Source: Trebonia sp963773105
GTDB lineage: Bacteria; Actinomycetota; Actinomycetes; Streptosporangiales; Streptosporangiaceae
Length of the DNA: 64,000 bases
Direction of reading: 5' to 3'
Assembly (NCBI GenBank): GCA_963773105.1
Contig: CAVZAA010000010.1
Span: 62,001 to 126,000, forward strand
Made by a program: the position numbers and the translations under genes. Below the pieces are notes generated by a model. It was not told the origin of the DNA. It saw only the letters and a list, made by a program, of their open reading frames with translations, and made no database searches. Below, one piece after another: positions 35,696 through 44,404 of this stretch; within the stretch, counting starts at the first letter, position 1; each line of letters starts with the position of its first letter.

Positions 35696-38600
35696 GTGTT
35701 GACGATTCAGCCAAAGGACCGCTACACCGCCGAGACCGGCGAGGCGCAGATGACCGGCGTCCAGGCACTCGCCCGCCTGCCGCTGAACGTGCGCCGCACT
35801 GACCGTGCCCACGGGCTGAACACGGCCGCGTTCATCTCCGGGTACGAGGGCTCGCCGCTCGGCGGCTACGACCTCGAGCTCCAGCGCAATCAGCGGGTGC
35901 TGGACGAATGCGATGTGGTGTTCAGGCCCGGGGTTAATGAGGAGCTGGCCGCAACCTCGGTGCAGGGCACCCAGCTAGCGCCGAGCCTGCCCGATGCCAC
36001 GGTTGATGGCGTGACCGGGTACTGGTACGGCAAGTCGCCCGGCCTGGACCGGGCCTGCGACGCGCTACGGCACGCGAACCTGATGGGCACGCATCCGCGC
36101 GGCGGCGCGGTAGCGCTCGTCGGCGACGACCCCTCGGCAAAGTCGTCGACCCTTCCCGGCGCCTCCGAGATCTTGCTCTCCGACCTCGGAATGCCCATCC
36201 TCTACCCGGCCGATCCGCAGGACGTGCTCGACCTCGGGACGCATGCCGTCGCGATGTCGCGCTGCTCCGGCCTGTGGGTCGCGCTGAAGATCGTCACGAA
36301 TGTCGCCGACGGGACCGGCAAGGTCCGGATCGACCACGATCGGGTAACGCCCGTCCTGCCCCAAGAGCGTTTCGAGCACCAGATCAACACGCGCCTGCTG
36401 CAGCCGCACCTGTCGGAGATGGAACGAACCCGCGAGGGCATCCGGCTGGACGCCGCGCGCGCCTACGCTCAGGTCAACCGGCTGAACAAGGTCGAGAGCT
36501 TCGGAACGATCCCAAAGCTCGGCCTGATCGCCGCCGGCCAGACGTACCTCGACCTGTGCCAGGCGCTGCGCATCCTCCGGCTCGACGAGGCGGGACTGCA
36601 TGCGGCGGGTGTGCGGCTGCTGCAGCTGGCCATGATCCATCCGCTCATTCCGGTGGAGATCGCCGAGTTCGCCGACGGCCTGGACGAGATCATCGTCGTG
36701 GAGGAGAAACGCGGCTTCGTTGAGTCGGCCGTCAAGCAGGTCCTCTACGGCACCCCGTCCGCGCCCCGGGTGATCGGCAAGACGACACCCGAGGGCACCG
36801 CCCTGTTCGCTGCCGATGGCGTGCTCGACGCCGATTCCATCGCCGCCGGGCTGGCCCGCAGGCTCGCCGACCGGCCCGGATTCGCGCCGGTAGCCGCCTG
36901 GCAGGCAGCCCGAGCCCCGCAGCGCACGCCAGCGCTGCTGCCCCTCGTCACCCGCACGCCGTACTTCTGCTCCGGCTGCCCGCACAACACCTCGACCAAG
37001 GTTCCCGAGGGCTCGGTCGTCGGCGCTGGCATCGGCTGCCATTCGCTCGTGCTGATGATGACCCCGGACACCATCGGAAACGTCACCGGACTGACCCAGA
37101 TGGGCGGAGAGGGCGCTCAGTGGATCGGCATGGCCCCGTTCCTGAAGGACGGAAAGCACCTGCTGCAGAACATTGGCGACGGGACCTTCCACCACTCCGG
37201 GAGCCTGGCCGTGCGCGCGGCAGTGGCCGCCGGGGTGAACGTGACCTACAAGCTGCTGTACAACTCGGCCGTCGCGATGACCGGCGGCCAGCAGGCGGAG
37301 GGCGCGATGCCCATCCCAGCGCTCACCCGGATGCTGCTGGCCGAGGGGGTGCGCCGCATCATCGTGACCACCGATCAGGTCAGCCGGTACCGGGGCGTCC
37401 GGCTGGCGCCGGGCGTGCAAGTCTGGCATCGCGACCGGCTCATCCGGGCCCAAGAGGAACTGAGCCGCGTGCCAGGGGTCACGGTCCTCATCCACGACCA
37501 GGAATGCGCGACGGAATTGCGGCGCAAGCGCAAGCGCGGCTTGTTGCCCGACCCGGTCGCGCGGATCATGATCAACGAGCGCATCTGCGAAGGATGCGGC
37601 GACTGCGGCGTGAAGTCGAACTGCCTGTCCGTCCAGCCCGTCGACACCGACTTCGGCCGCAAGACCGCCATCGACCAGTCGTCCTGCAATAAGGACTACT
37701 CGTGCGTTGCAGGCGACTGCCCCTCGTTCGTGTCGGTCATTCCTGACTCGAAGCCGGGCAAGGCCGGCCGTTCTGCTGCCCAGGACCTGGACGCCGGCGA
37801 CCTTCCCGACCCCGCCGGGAGCACCAGCCTGGCCACCGGGACGCACACCACGCGGATCACCGGCATCGGCGGCAGCGGCGTCGTCACGCTCGCCCAGATC
37901 CTCACCGCGGCGGGCCTGCTGGCGGGCCGGGAGGTCCGGACCCTCGATCAGACCGGGCTGGCCCAGAAGGGCGGCGCGGTCGTCTCCGACATCAAGATCA
38001 GCGCGACCGCCATCGGCGAGAGCAATAAGGCGTCGGCGGGCGAGTGCGACCTCTATCTCGGCTGCGACCTGCTGGTCGCCGCCGACACCAAGAACCTCGC
38101 CGTGACCGCCCCCGGACGCACCGTCGCCATCGTGTCCACGTCGAAGGTCCCGACCGGCGCCATGGTGGCGGACACGTCGGCCCGGTTCCCCGATGCCGAC
38201 GACCTAGGCGCCCGGATCAGGGAGGCGACCTGGGCGGCGCGGACGGTCTTCGTCGATGCCCGCGGACTGTCGGTATCGCTGCTCGGCAGCGACCAGTTCG
38301 CCAACATGTTCCTGACCGGAGTGGCGCTCCAGGCCGGCGCCCTTCCGCTGCCCGCGACTGCGGTCGAGGAGGCGATCGAGCTCAACGGGGTGCAGGTGCG
38401 GCAGAACCTCCAGGCCTTCAGGCGGGGACGGCAGTACGTCGCCGATCCCGGCGCGTTCGCGGCCATGCTCGCCGCGCTGGCACCGCCCGTGGCTGCCCAT
38501 GAGCCGACCGCCGCCGAGCGCGCGATCATCGACGCCGTCGGCAGCGCTCCCGGCTCTGAGCTCCAGCGGCTGCTCACGACGCGGGTCCCCGACCTCGCCG

Positions 38601-39211
38601 CTTACCAGGACTTGGGTTACGCCCGCGACTACGCGCAGTTCGTCGCGCGGGTGCGCGCGGCCGAGCAGCGCATCGCAGCGGGCACCGAGCTTTCCGGGGC
38701 GGTCGCCAGGTACCTGTACAAGCTCATGGCGTACAAGGACGAGTACGAAGTCGCCCGGCTGTTGCTCGACCCGCGAGCCAAGGCGGCGGTACGGGCCGCA
38801 TTCGGCCCGGGAGCCAAGGAGTACTACCTGCTCCACCCGCCGGTCCTGCGCGCGCTCGGCTGGAGGCACAAGCTTCGCCTGGGACCGTGGTTTCGGCCGG
38901 CGTTCGTCGTCTTGCGGACGATGAAGCCGCTGCGGGGAACCGCCTTCGACCCCTTCGGGTACACCCGCGTTCGACGGACGGAACGCGAGTTGGTCGGCGA
39001 GTACCGGGCCATGATCGAAGGCATGATGGCGACGCTGAGCGAGGAAACCTACGGACGGAGCGTCGAGGTGGCCGCCTTGCCCGACATGATCCGTGGCTAC
39101 GAGGAGATCAAGCTGGCCAGCGTCGAGCAGTACCGGGCGCGCGTGCAGGACCTTATTCAGCAGCGCGGTGATGGCCGCACTCGTGTGGCCATGGAAGGAG
39201 AGGCGCGATGA
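35696..39211 (+). CDS. Indolepyruvate:ferredoxin oxidoreductase (fused alpha/gamma/beta type)
   Basis: 1,171 residues, the length of fused 2-oxoacid:ferredoxin oxidoreductases. Order: pyrimidine-binding domain (GYEGSPLGGYDLEL); CSGCPHNTS at about 425-432; TPP-binding domain with GDGTFHHSGSLAVRAA at about 495; a ferredoxin-like CEGCGDCGVKSNC at about 631-643 and further Cys (CNKDYSCVAGDC); then the gamma domain GIGGSGVVTLAQIL. It oxidatively decarboxylates aryl-pyruvates (or branched 2-oxoacids) to acyl-CoA, reducing ferredoxin, in the cytoplasm. GTG start at 35696. Its stop overlaps the RraA-like start (ATGA). Divergent PucR regulator upstream. Confidence 0.92.
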   Translation: MLTIQPKDRYTAETGEAQMTGVQALARLPLNVRRTDRAHGLNTAAFISGYEGSPLGGYDLELQRNQRVLDECDVVFRPGVNEELAATSVQGTQLAPSLPDATVDGVTGYWYGKSPGLDRACDALRHANLMGTHPRGGAVALVGDDPSAKSSTLPGASEILLSDLGMPILYPADPQDVLDLGTHAVAMSRCSGLWVALKIVTNVADGTGKVRIDHDRVTPVLPQERFEHQINTRLLQPHLSEMERTREGIRLDAARAYAQVNRLNKVESFGTIPKLGLIAAGQTYLDLCQALRILRLDEAGLHAAGVRLLQLAMIHPLIPVEIAEFADGLDEIIVVEEKRGFVESAVKQVLYGTPSAPRVIGKTTPEGTALFAADGVLDADSIAAGLARRLADRPGFAPVAAWQAARAPQRTPALLPLVTRTPYFCSGCPHNTSTKVPEGSVVGAGIGCHSLVLMMTPDTIGNVTGLTQMGGEGAQWIGMAPFLKDGKHLLQNIGDGTFHHSGSLAVRAAVAAGVNVTYKLLYNSAVAMTGGQQAEGAMPIPALTRMLLAEGVRRIIVTTDQVSRYRGVRLAPGVQVWHRDRLIRAQEELSRVPGVTVLIHDQECATELRRKRKRGLLPDPVARIMINERICEGCGDCGVKSNCLSVQPVDTDFGRKTAIDQSSCNKDYSCVAGDCPSFVSVIPDSKPGKAGRSAAQDLDAGDLPDPAGSTSLATGTHTTRITGIGGSGVVTLAQILTAAGLLAGREVRTLDQTGLAQKGGAVVSDIKISATAIGESNKASAGECDLYLGCDLLVAADTKNLAVTAPGRTVAIVSTSKVPTGAMVADTSARFPDADDLGARIREATWAARTVFVDARGLSVSLLGSDQFANMFLTGVALQAGALPLPATAVEEAIELNGVQVRQNLQAFRRGRQYVADPGAFAAMLAALAPPVAAHEPTAAERAIIDAVGSAPGSELQRLLTTRVPDLAAYQDLGYARDYAQFVARVRAAEQRIAAGTELSGAVARYLYKLMAYKDEYEVARLLLDPRAKAAVRAAFGPGAKEYYLLHPPVLRALGWRHKLRLGPWFRPAFVVLRTMKPLRGTAFDPFGYTRVRRTERELVGEYRAMIEGMMATLSEETYGRSVEVAALPDMIRGYEEIKLASVEQYRARVQDLIQQRGDGRTRVAMEGEAR

Positions 39212-39936
39212 CGCACCGTATCTTCACCCGTATCCCCGAAGGCGACCCCGCGGTCATCGAGGCCATCGGCCAGTCGAGCGTCGCGGACCTGCACGAGGCC
39301 ATGGAAACCATCCCCGGCCGGATGTCCCTGCTCGACCCGGCAATCGCGCCACTGAACCAGGGGCTCAGGATCGTGGGCCAGGCCGTCACCGCCTATGTCT
39401 TCCCCGGCGACGGGCTCGCCGGCTACCGGGCGCTGCAGCTGGCTGGGGCCGGGCAGGTGCTGGTGGTAACGACCGCAGGCCAGGCGACAACCCCGATGTT
39501 CGCCGAGATGGTGTCGCTCGCCGCACGCGAGAAGGGCCTGGCTGGCGTCGTCGTGGACGGGCCGGTGCGCGACTCAGACGCCCTCACCAAGACCCAGTTC
39601 CCGGTCTGGTGAGGTGGCAGGTACGCGGGCCGCCTGCTGAAGCGAGGACCGGGCGAGGTCAACGTTCCCGTCGTCTGCGGGGGCGTGCTCATCGAGCCGG
39701 GCGATGTCATCGTCGCCGATGGCGACGGAGTCGTGCGCATCCCGCTCGCCGACGCCCCCCGCGTCCTGTCCGTTGCGCAGGCGCGCGCCCGGCGCGAGGA
39801 CGGGATACGCGCGGCCATCGCGGCCGGCGCCGACATGTATGAGGTCGTAGGCCTCAAGGCGGCGCTCGACGCCTCGGACATGACCGAGATCGACGGCACC
39901 TGGCAGCAGCAGGCCGCAGCTTGGCCATCATCGTGA
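39208..39936 (+). CDS. RraA-family aldolase/decarboxylase-like protein interrupted by in-frame TGA
   Basis: The frame of 243 codons runs straight through but has a TGA at 39610-39612 between FPVW and GGRYAGRLLKRGPGEV. Both sides are unmistakable RraA/HMG-aldolase: VADLHEAM, GQAVTAYVFPGDGLAGYRAL, VVVDGPVRDSDAL before, and NVPVVCGGVLIEPGDVIVAD, GDGVVRIP after. Family enzymes cleave 4-hydroxy-4-methyl-2-oxoglutarate or decarboxylate oxaloacetate with a divalent metal; Arg and Asp of GPVRDSD bind substrate and metal. Homologues have Ala or Ser and Arg-Gly where the TGA sits (PVWxRG). A point mutation or base miscall is more likely than recoding. Coupled to the oxidoreductase by ATGA. Confidence 0.75.
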
Positions 39937-40196
39937 TCGTCATCGCCGGGATCGTCGCCGCCCTGCTGGGCCTAGTCCGCTACCTCCGCCGCCGGAAGAG
40001 CACAAGCAGCTCCGCGCAGCCAACGGACGAAGACAGCAGCTCCGCGCAGCCAACGGACCAGGACAGGCCACTGTTACCGAACGCGATCCGGCTGGAAGAG
40101 ACTGCCGGGGGCCGGGCCCGCCGGAAGCGGGATCCGGCAGGCCGTATGCCGGGCCCGCTCCCAGGCACTCTACGGCGAGGCGACCGCGGTGGTTAG
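39921..40196 (+). CDS. Small single-pass membrane protein with a tandem repeat
   Basis: 91 residues starting at TTG 39921, overlapping the RraA-like stop by 16 bases. AIIVIVIAGIVAALLGLV is a membrane helix, followed by YLRRRK (cytoplasmic, positive-inside) and a hydrophilic tail. The tail contains an exact decapeptide duplication SSSAQPTDED / SSSAQPTDQD from a 30-bp tandem repeat. The remainder is Arg/Gly/Pro-rich. No family recognised. It could be a small membrane anchor cotranscribed with the oxidoreductase operon, or a fortuitous frame; the clear membrane helix with flanking arginines favours a gene. Confidence 0.45.
   Translation: MAIIVIVIAGIVAALLGLVRYLRRRKSTSSSAQPTDEDSSSAQPTDQDRPLLPNAIRLEETAGGRARRKRDPAGRMPGPLPGTLRRGDRGG
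40005..40064 (+). repeat. 30-bp tandem duplication
   Basis: AGCAGCTCCGCGCAGCCAAC plus ten more bases, at 40005-40034, is repeated at 40035-40064 with two to three mismatches at the end of the unit. It encodes the SSSAQPTDxD decapeptide twice in the small membrane protein. Confidence 0.85.
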
Positions 40197-40666
40197 GTAA
40201 GGCCGAAGCGTCCTTTGAGCTGGGGTATCCAGAGGCTGTCGAGGTGGAACTCGATGCCGTGACGCCGGCAGGCGTCCGCGAATCCGGCGTCGTCATCGTC
40301 GGCCAGCGCCGCGAGTTCCTCGAACCACCGCTCGGTTCCGCCGGGCGTCAGCACTTCGATGATCCGCGCGGGCTCGTCGGTCGGGTTCCACATCGCGTGC
40401 TCTACGTCGCGCGGCTTGAGCGCCCACTCGCCTGCGCGGGCGGTCCGAACCTCGTCGCCGACGAGGACGCCGATCTCACCCGACTCCACCCGCACCCAGA
40501 CGTCATTGCGGTGCACGTGGGTCGGGACCAGGACCCGCGGCGCGAGGGTCTCCCCGATCACAGCCAGAACGCCGTTCGTATGCTCTGAACGTACCTGGAT
40601 CTGAACCTCGAAGGGACCGGGGAGCTGCGGGCCGGGGCGGGGAACGATCACGTCAGGCGATGTCAT
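40193..40666 (-). CDS. Cupin-domain protein
   Basis: 157 residues forming one cupin barrel. Motif 1 is LVPTHVHRNDVWVRVESGEI (H-x-H...E, with the second His-x-His at THVH), and motif 2 is WALKPRDVEHAMWNPTDEPA (P...H...N). Metal ligands His-His-Glu and the later His are present. After the barrel comes a helical tail ending HGIEFHLDSLWIPQLKGRFG. Cupins bind metal and small carbohydrates or carboxylates; substrate unknown. It converges on the small membrane protein. Confidence 0.85.
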   Translation of the reverse strand: MTSPDVIVPRPGPQLPGPFEVQIQVRSEHTNGVLAVIGETLAPRVLVPTHVHRNDVWVRVESGEIGVLVGDEVRTARAGEWALKPRDVEHAMWNPTDEPARIIEVLTPGGTERWFEELAALADDDDAGFADACRRHGIEFHLDSLWIPQLKGRFGLT

Positions 40667-40777
40667 CTCGCTACCGTAGCTCCGGGCGGACTGGTCATGC
40701 GATTTTTGCTCGCGTGCAGGCTCTCCTAGAGTCGAGTACTACGTTAGGCCGCAGGCCCTGTACACGTCCGGGACGCC

Positions 40778-40813
40778 GCATGGAGACGCTGCATGGAGAC
40801 GTCGCATGGAAGG
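40778..40813 (+). repeat. Three 13-bp tandem repeats GCATGGAGACGnn at the start of the next gene
   Basis: GCATGGAGACGct (40778-40790), GCATGGAGACGtc (40791-40803), GCATGGAAGG (40804-40813). Each unit offers an ATG followed by GGAGA, so repeated ribosome-site-like purines and start-like triplets are presented. The third ATG is in frame with the gene. Confidence 0.75.
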
Positions 40814-40820
40814 GGGGAAC

Positions 40821-41459
40821 GTGCCGCAAGAGTGGGTGGAAGTAAACATCGTGCCGACGGCGCCGGATCAGCCGGAAAGGTTGCTGGTCGACCTGATCGA
40901 CGGGCTGGTGCACACCACGTTCGCGGATCGGCTGGCAGCGTGGTTCTTCGAGTGGCATCAAGAGCCGCAGGAAACCCACCTTCGTCTCCGCCTTCGCTGG
41001 CGGGAGCTTGAACACTCGGACCGGGACGGCGATGACCTGTTCGCCCGCCTGGACGAGGCGCGCGCCCTGGAGCTGCTCGGGCGGTGGTGGGAAGGAAGCC
41101 ACGGCAGGATCGGCGAGGTCTACGACGGCGAGCGGGACACCTACGGCGACCAGTGGGAACTCTCCTACCGGGACTGGCAGAGCAGCAGCGAGCTCGTCCT
41201 CGCGATGGCGAAGGAAGACCCGGACAACCGCCTGTCCGAGGCCAGGCAGGGCCAGTGGAACACCCGCACGCACCTGCACTCGAACCGGATGGGCTGGAAT
41301 CACTACGTGGAGGCGCTGATCAGCCTGGCCAACGCCCGCTTCTACCTGGCCGAGGCGGGCAAGAGCGGGCCGCAGCTCGCCGCCTTCGTCGGTCCGATCG
41401 ACGACCGCATTGAGCAGCTGATCAACGAGGTTGTCGCGGGCCCGGTCGACGACAAGTGA
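40821..41459 (+). CDS. SpaB_C-like (thiopeptide-type bacteriocin biosynthesis / lantibiotic dehydratase C-domain-like) protein
   Basis: 212 residues from GTG 40821, which follows AAGGGGGG; ATG 40806 in the tandem repeat is the alternative. The pattern WVEVNIVPTAPDQPERLLVD, AAWFFEWHQEPQETHLRLRL, GRIGEVYDGERDTYGDQWEL, ending NHYVEALISLANARFY, follows the SpaB_C fold (W-x-x-x-I, WFF-R-Y-HLRLR, GRI...TY...E). Free-standing SpaB_C proteins carry out glutamate elimination in thiopeptide and lanthipeptide maturation. There is no dehydratase or precursor peptide in view. Its stop overlaps the rifampin phosphotransferase start (GTGA), so the two are made together. The fold assignment is a pattern match, and the role here is unknown. 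Confidence 0.5.
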   Translation: MPQEWVEVNIVPTAPDQPERLLVDLIDGLVHTTFADRLAAWFFEWHQEPQETHLRLRLRWRELEHSDRDGDDLFARLDEARALELLGRWWEGSHGRIGEVYDGERDTYGDQWELSYRDWQSSSELVLAMAKEDPDNRLSEARQGQWNTRTHLHSNRMGWNHYVEALISLANARFYLAEAGKSGPQLAAFVGPIDDRIEQLINEVVAGPVDDK

Positions 41460-44404
41460 AGTCACTCGTGCTGGGTCTCCAACAGATCGATAAGACGCAG
41501 GTCGCGCTCGTCGGCGGCAAGGGGGCGCAGCTGGGAGAGCTTGCACGGATCGAGGGCATTCGCGTGCCGGCCGGCTTCTGCGTCACCACGGACGCCTTCC
41601 GGCAGATCATGACAACGGCGCCTGGGATCGACGAGCAGCTCGACCGGCTGTCTGGGCTGGACGCCGCCGACCGAGCGGCGATCAGCACGCTCAGCGCGGC
41701 GATCCGCCGGACCATCGAGGGGGTTCCCATGCCGGCCGAGCTGGCAGCGGCGATCACCCGCTGGGCCACCCTGCTGGGCGGACGGGTTGCCTTCGCGGTC
41801 CGATCGAGCGCGACGGCGGAGGACCTGCCGACGGCCTCTTTCGCGGGCCAGCAGGACACGTACCTGAACGTCGTGGGGTCGGCCGCGGTCCGCGCGCATG
41901 TCAGCCGGTGCTGGGCGTCCCTGTTCACCGAGCGGGCGGTGACCTACCGGCTGCGGAACGGCTTCAACCACCGGCAGGTGCAGATGGCGGTGGTCGTGCA
42001 GCGGATGGTCTTCGCGCAGGCGGCCGGGATCATGTTCACAGCCGACCCGGTCACCTCCAACCGCAAGGTCGTCTCCATCGAGGCCAGCTTCGGCCTAGGC
42101 GAGGCCCTGGTCTCCGGCCTCGTCAACGCGGACGTCTACCAGGTGCGGGAGGGCGAAATCGTCGCCCGGGCGGTGGCGGCCAAACGGCTCCCCATCCAGG
42201 CCGAGGCTGCGGGCGGAACGCGGGAAGTGGCGATCGAGCCGGCCCGTCAGGGGCAGCCGGCCCTGACCGATGCGCAGGTGCTCCGGCTCGCTGCGTTGGG
42301 CCGGCGGATCGAAGCGCACTTCGGCCACCCCCAGGACATCGAATGGTGCCTGGCCGATGACGGGTTCCAGATCGTGCAGAGTCGGCCGATCACCACGTTG
42401 TTCCCCATCCCGCCGGCCGACGATCAAGGCAACCACGTCTACATCTCCGTCGGTCATCAGCAGATGATGACCGACGCCATGAAGCCCCTGGGGCTGGCGA
42501 TGTGGCAGCTGACGACCCGGCGGAAAATGGCCGAGGCCGGCGGGAGGCTGTTCGTCGACGTGACCGCGATGCTGGGCTCGCCCGCCAGTCGCGAGGCCCT
42601 GGTGACCGGCATGGGGAGATCCGATCCGCTGATCGGGGACGCGCTGCGCACCGTCCTCGAGCGCGGCGACTTCATCCCGGTTCGCGCGGACGAGGACCGA
42701 GGCGAGATGCCGGTCGGCAGCGAGCCCGCCGCGATCGAGACAGATCCGGCCATCGTCACCGAGCTGGTTGAGCGCGGGCAGGCGTCCATCGCCGCGTTGC
42801 GGCGTGACATCCAGGCGAAGTCCGGGCCGGCGCTGTTCGACTTCATCCTGGCGGACCTGCAGGAGCTGCGGCGGGTGCTGTTCGATCCGCGCGGCCTGCA
42901 GGTGATCCTGGCCGGGATGCAGGCGACCTGGGAGCTCAACGAGCTGCTGGAGACGTGGCTGGGCGAGAAGAACGCGGCCGACACGCTGACGCAGTCGGTC
43001 CCCCACAACGTCACGTCGGAGATGGGGCTGGCGCTGCTTGACGTCGCGGACGCGATCCGTCCGCATCCCGATGTGGTGGCGTTCCTTGAGCACGCCGGGA
43101 TGGAGCGGGCCGAGAACGAGAACTTCCTGGACCAGCTGCCCGCGCTCGACGGCGGGCGCGAAGCGCGCGAGGCCATCCAGGCGTATCTGGACCAGTACGG
43201 GATGCGCTGCGTCGGCGAGATCGACGTTACTCGGCCCCGGTGGAGCGAACGCCCCGCCACGCTCGTGCCCATGCTCCTCGGGAACGTCAAGAACTTCGAG
43301 CCGGGCGCGGGCAAGCGGCTCTTCGAGGACGGCCTGCGCAAGGCCCAGGCGAAGGAACAGGACGTGCTGACGCGCCTGCACGCCCTGCCCGACGGGGAGC
43401 AGAGAGCCGAGGAAGCCAAGCGGCTGATCGACCGGATCCGCACCTTCAGCGGGTACCGCGAGTACCCGAAGTACGGCATGGTCAGCCGCTACTTCGTCTA
43501 CAAGCAGGCCCTGCTGAGGGAGGCCGACCGCCTCGTGCAGGCGGGCGTGCTTCGCGACCGGGAAGACATCTTCTACCTCACCTTCGCCGAACTCCACGAC
43601 GTCGTGCGGACCAGCCAGGTGGACGACCAGCTCATCGCCCAGCGCAAGGACGCGTTCAGGTCGTATCAGGCGCTCACGCCGCCGCGGGTGCTTACCTCGG
43701 ACGGGGAGGCGGTGGCGGGAACGTACCGGCGCGCCGACGTCCCGGACGGCGCGCTCACCGGCCTGCCCGTTTCCGCCGGGACGGTCGAGGGACGGGCCCG
43801 CGTCATCCTGGACATGGCCGACGCCGATCTCGAGGCGGGCGACATCCTGGTCACCGCCTATACGGACCCCAGCTGGACGCCCGCCTTCGTCGCCATCAAG
43901 GGCCTGGTGACGGAGGTGGGCGGCCTCATGACCCATGGCGCGGTGATCGCGCGCGAGTACGGCTTGCCTGCCGTGGTGGGAGTGGAGCACGCTACCCGGC
44001 TGATCAGGGACGGGCAGCGCATCCGGGTGCACGGGACCGACGGGTACATCGAGATTCTGGACTTACGCAGGGAGACGGAATCTTGCCGACATTGGCGGAA
44101 CTTTTCCGCGCGCACTACGTCGCGGACGGGATCGACTTCGACTCGATCAGGCTGCACTACACCGCCACCGCCGACGCTGAGGCCGCCGGCGCTGACGGTG
44201 GCGCTGACCCTGACCTGGCGTGCCGGGCGCTCCGCGCACGGGCGTTCACGGTGGGATCGGATATCTACTTCGCCGCCGGCGAGTTCCGGCCCGGCACCCG
44301 CGACGGCCTCCGGCTGCTCGCACACGAGGTCGCGCACGTGGTGCAGCAGTCCGCGGGCCTGGTCCGGGCGCCTCATCCGGGGGCGAGCGGTCGGCCGACG
44401 GTGA
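41456..44404 (+). CDS. rph: Rifampin (rifamycin) phosphotransferase
   Basis: The first 868 residues match rifamycin-inactivating phosphotransferases throughout: an ATP-grasp domain (VGGKGAQLGELARIEGIRVP, VRSSATAEDLPTASFAGQQD), a rifamycin-binding domain (HVYISVGHQQMMTDAMKPLG), and a swivelling His domain with the catalytic His827 in GGLMTHGAVIAREYGLPAVV. The enzyme converts ATP and rifampin to AMP, Pi and 21-phosphorifampin in the cytoplasm and confers rifamycin resistance. Homologues end at about HGTDGYIEIL, that is near 44,060. Here no stop follows, and the frame runs 115 codons of nonsense into the next gene, so the stop has probably been lost to an indel near 44,065. GTG start overlaps the upstream stop. 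Confidence 0.93.
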   Translation: MKSLVLGLQQIDKTQVALVGGKGAQLGELARIEGIRVPAGFCVTTDAFRQIMTTAPGIDEQLDRLSGLDAADRAAISTLSAAIRRTIEGVPMPAELAAAITRWATLLGGRVAFAVRSSATAEDLPTASFAGQQDTYLNVVGSAAVRAHVSRCWASLFTERAVTYRLRNGFNHRQVQMAVVVQRMVFAQAAGIMFTADPVTSNRKVVSIEASFGLGEALVSGLVNADVYQVREGEIVARAVAAKRLPIQAEAAGGTREVAIEPARQGQPALTDAQVLRLAALGRRIEAHFGHPQDIEWCLADDGFQIVQSRPITTLFPIPPADDQGNHVYISVGHQQMMTDAMKPLGLAMWQLTTRRKMAEAGGRLFVDVTAMLGSPASREALVTGMGRSDPLIGDALRTVLERGDFIPVRADEDRGEMPVGSEPAAIETDPAIVTELVERGQASIAALRRDIQAKSGPALFDFILADLQELRRVLFDPRGLQVILAGMQATWELNELLETWLGEKNAADTLTQSVPHNVTSEMGLALLDVADAIRPHPDVVAFLEHAGMERAENENFLDQLPALDGGREAREAIQAYLDQYGMRCVGEIDVTRPRWSERPATLVPMLLGNVKNFEPGAGKRLFEDGLRKAQAKEQDVLTRLHALPDGEQRAEEAKRLIDRIRTFSGYREYPKYGMVSRYFVYKQALLREADRLVQAGVLRDREDIFYLTFAELHDVVRTSQVDDQLIAQRKDAFRSYQALTPPRVLTSDGEAVAGTYRRADVPDGALTGLPVSAGTVEGRARVILDMADADLEAGDILVTAYTDPSWTPAFVAIKGLVTEVGGLMTHGAVIAREYGLPAVVGVEHATRLIRDGQRIRVHGTDGYIEILDLRRETESCRHWRNFSARTTSRTGSTSTRSGCTTPPPPTLRPPALTVALTLTWRAGRSAHGRSRWDRISTSPPASSGPAPATASGCSHTRSRTWCSSPRAWSGRLIRGRAVGRR

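Noticed and set aside
39610..39612. Selenocysteine or UGA recoding in the RraA-like gene
   Set aside because: No selenocysteine-insertion hairpin is visible, and the family does not use a Cys or Sec at this position.
40667..40805. A rifamycin-associated element upstream of rph
   Set aside because: The 19-bp palindrome was looked for in the leader and not found.
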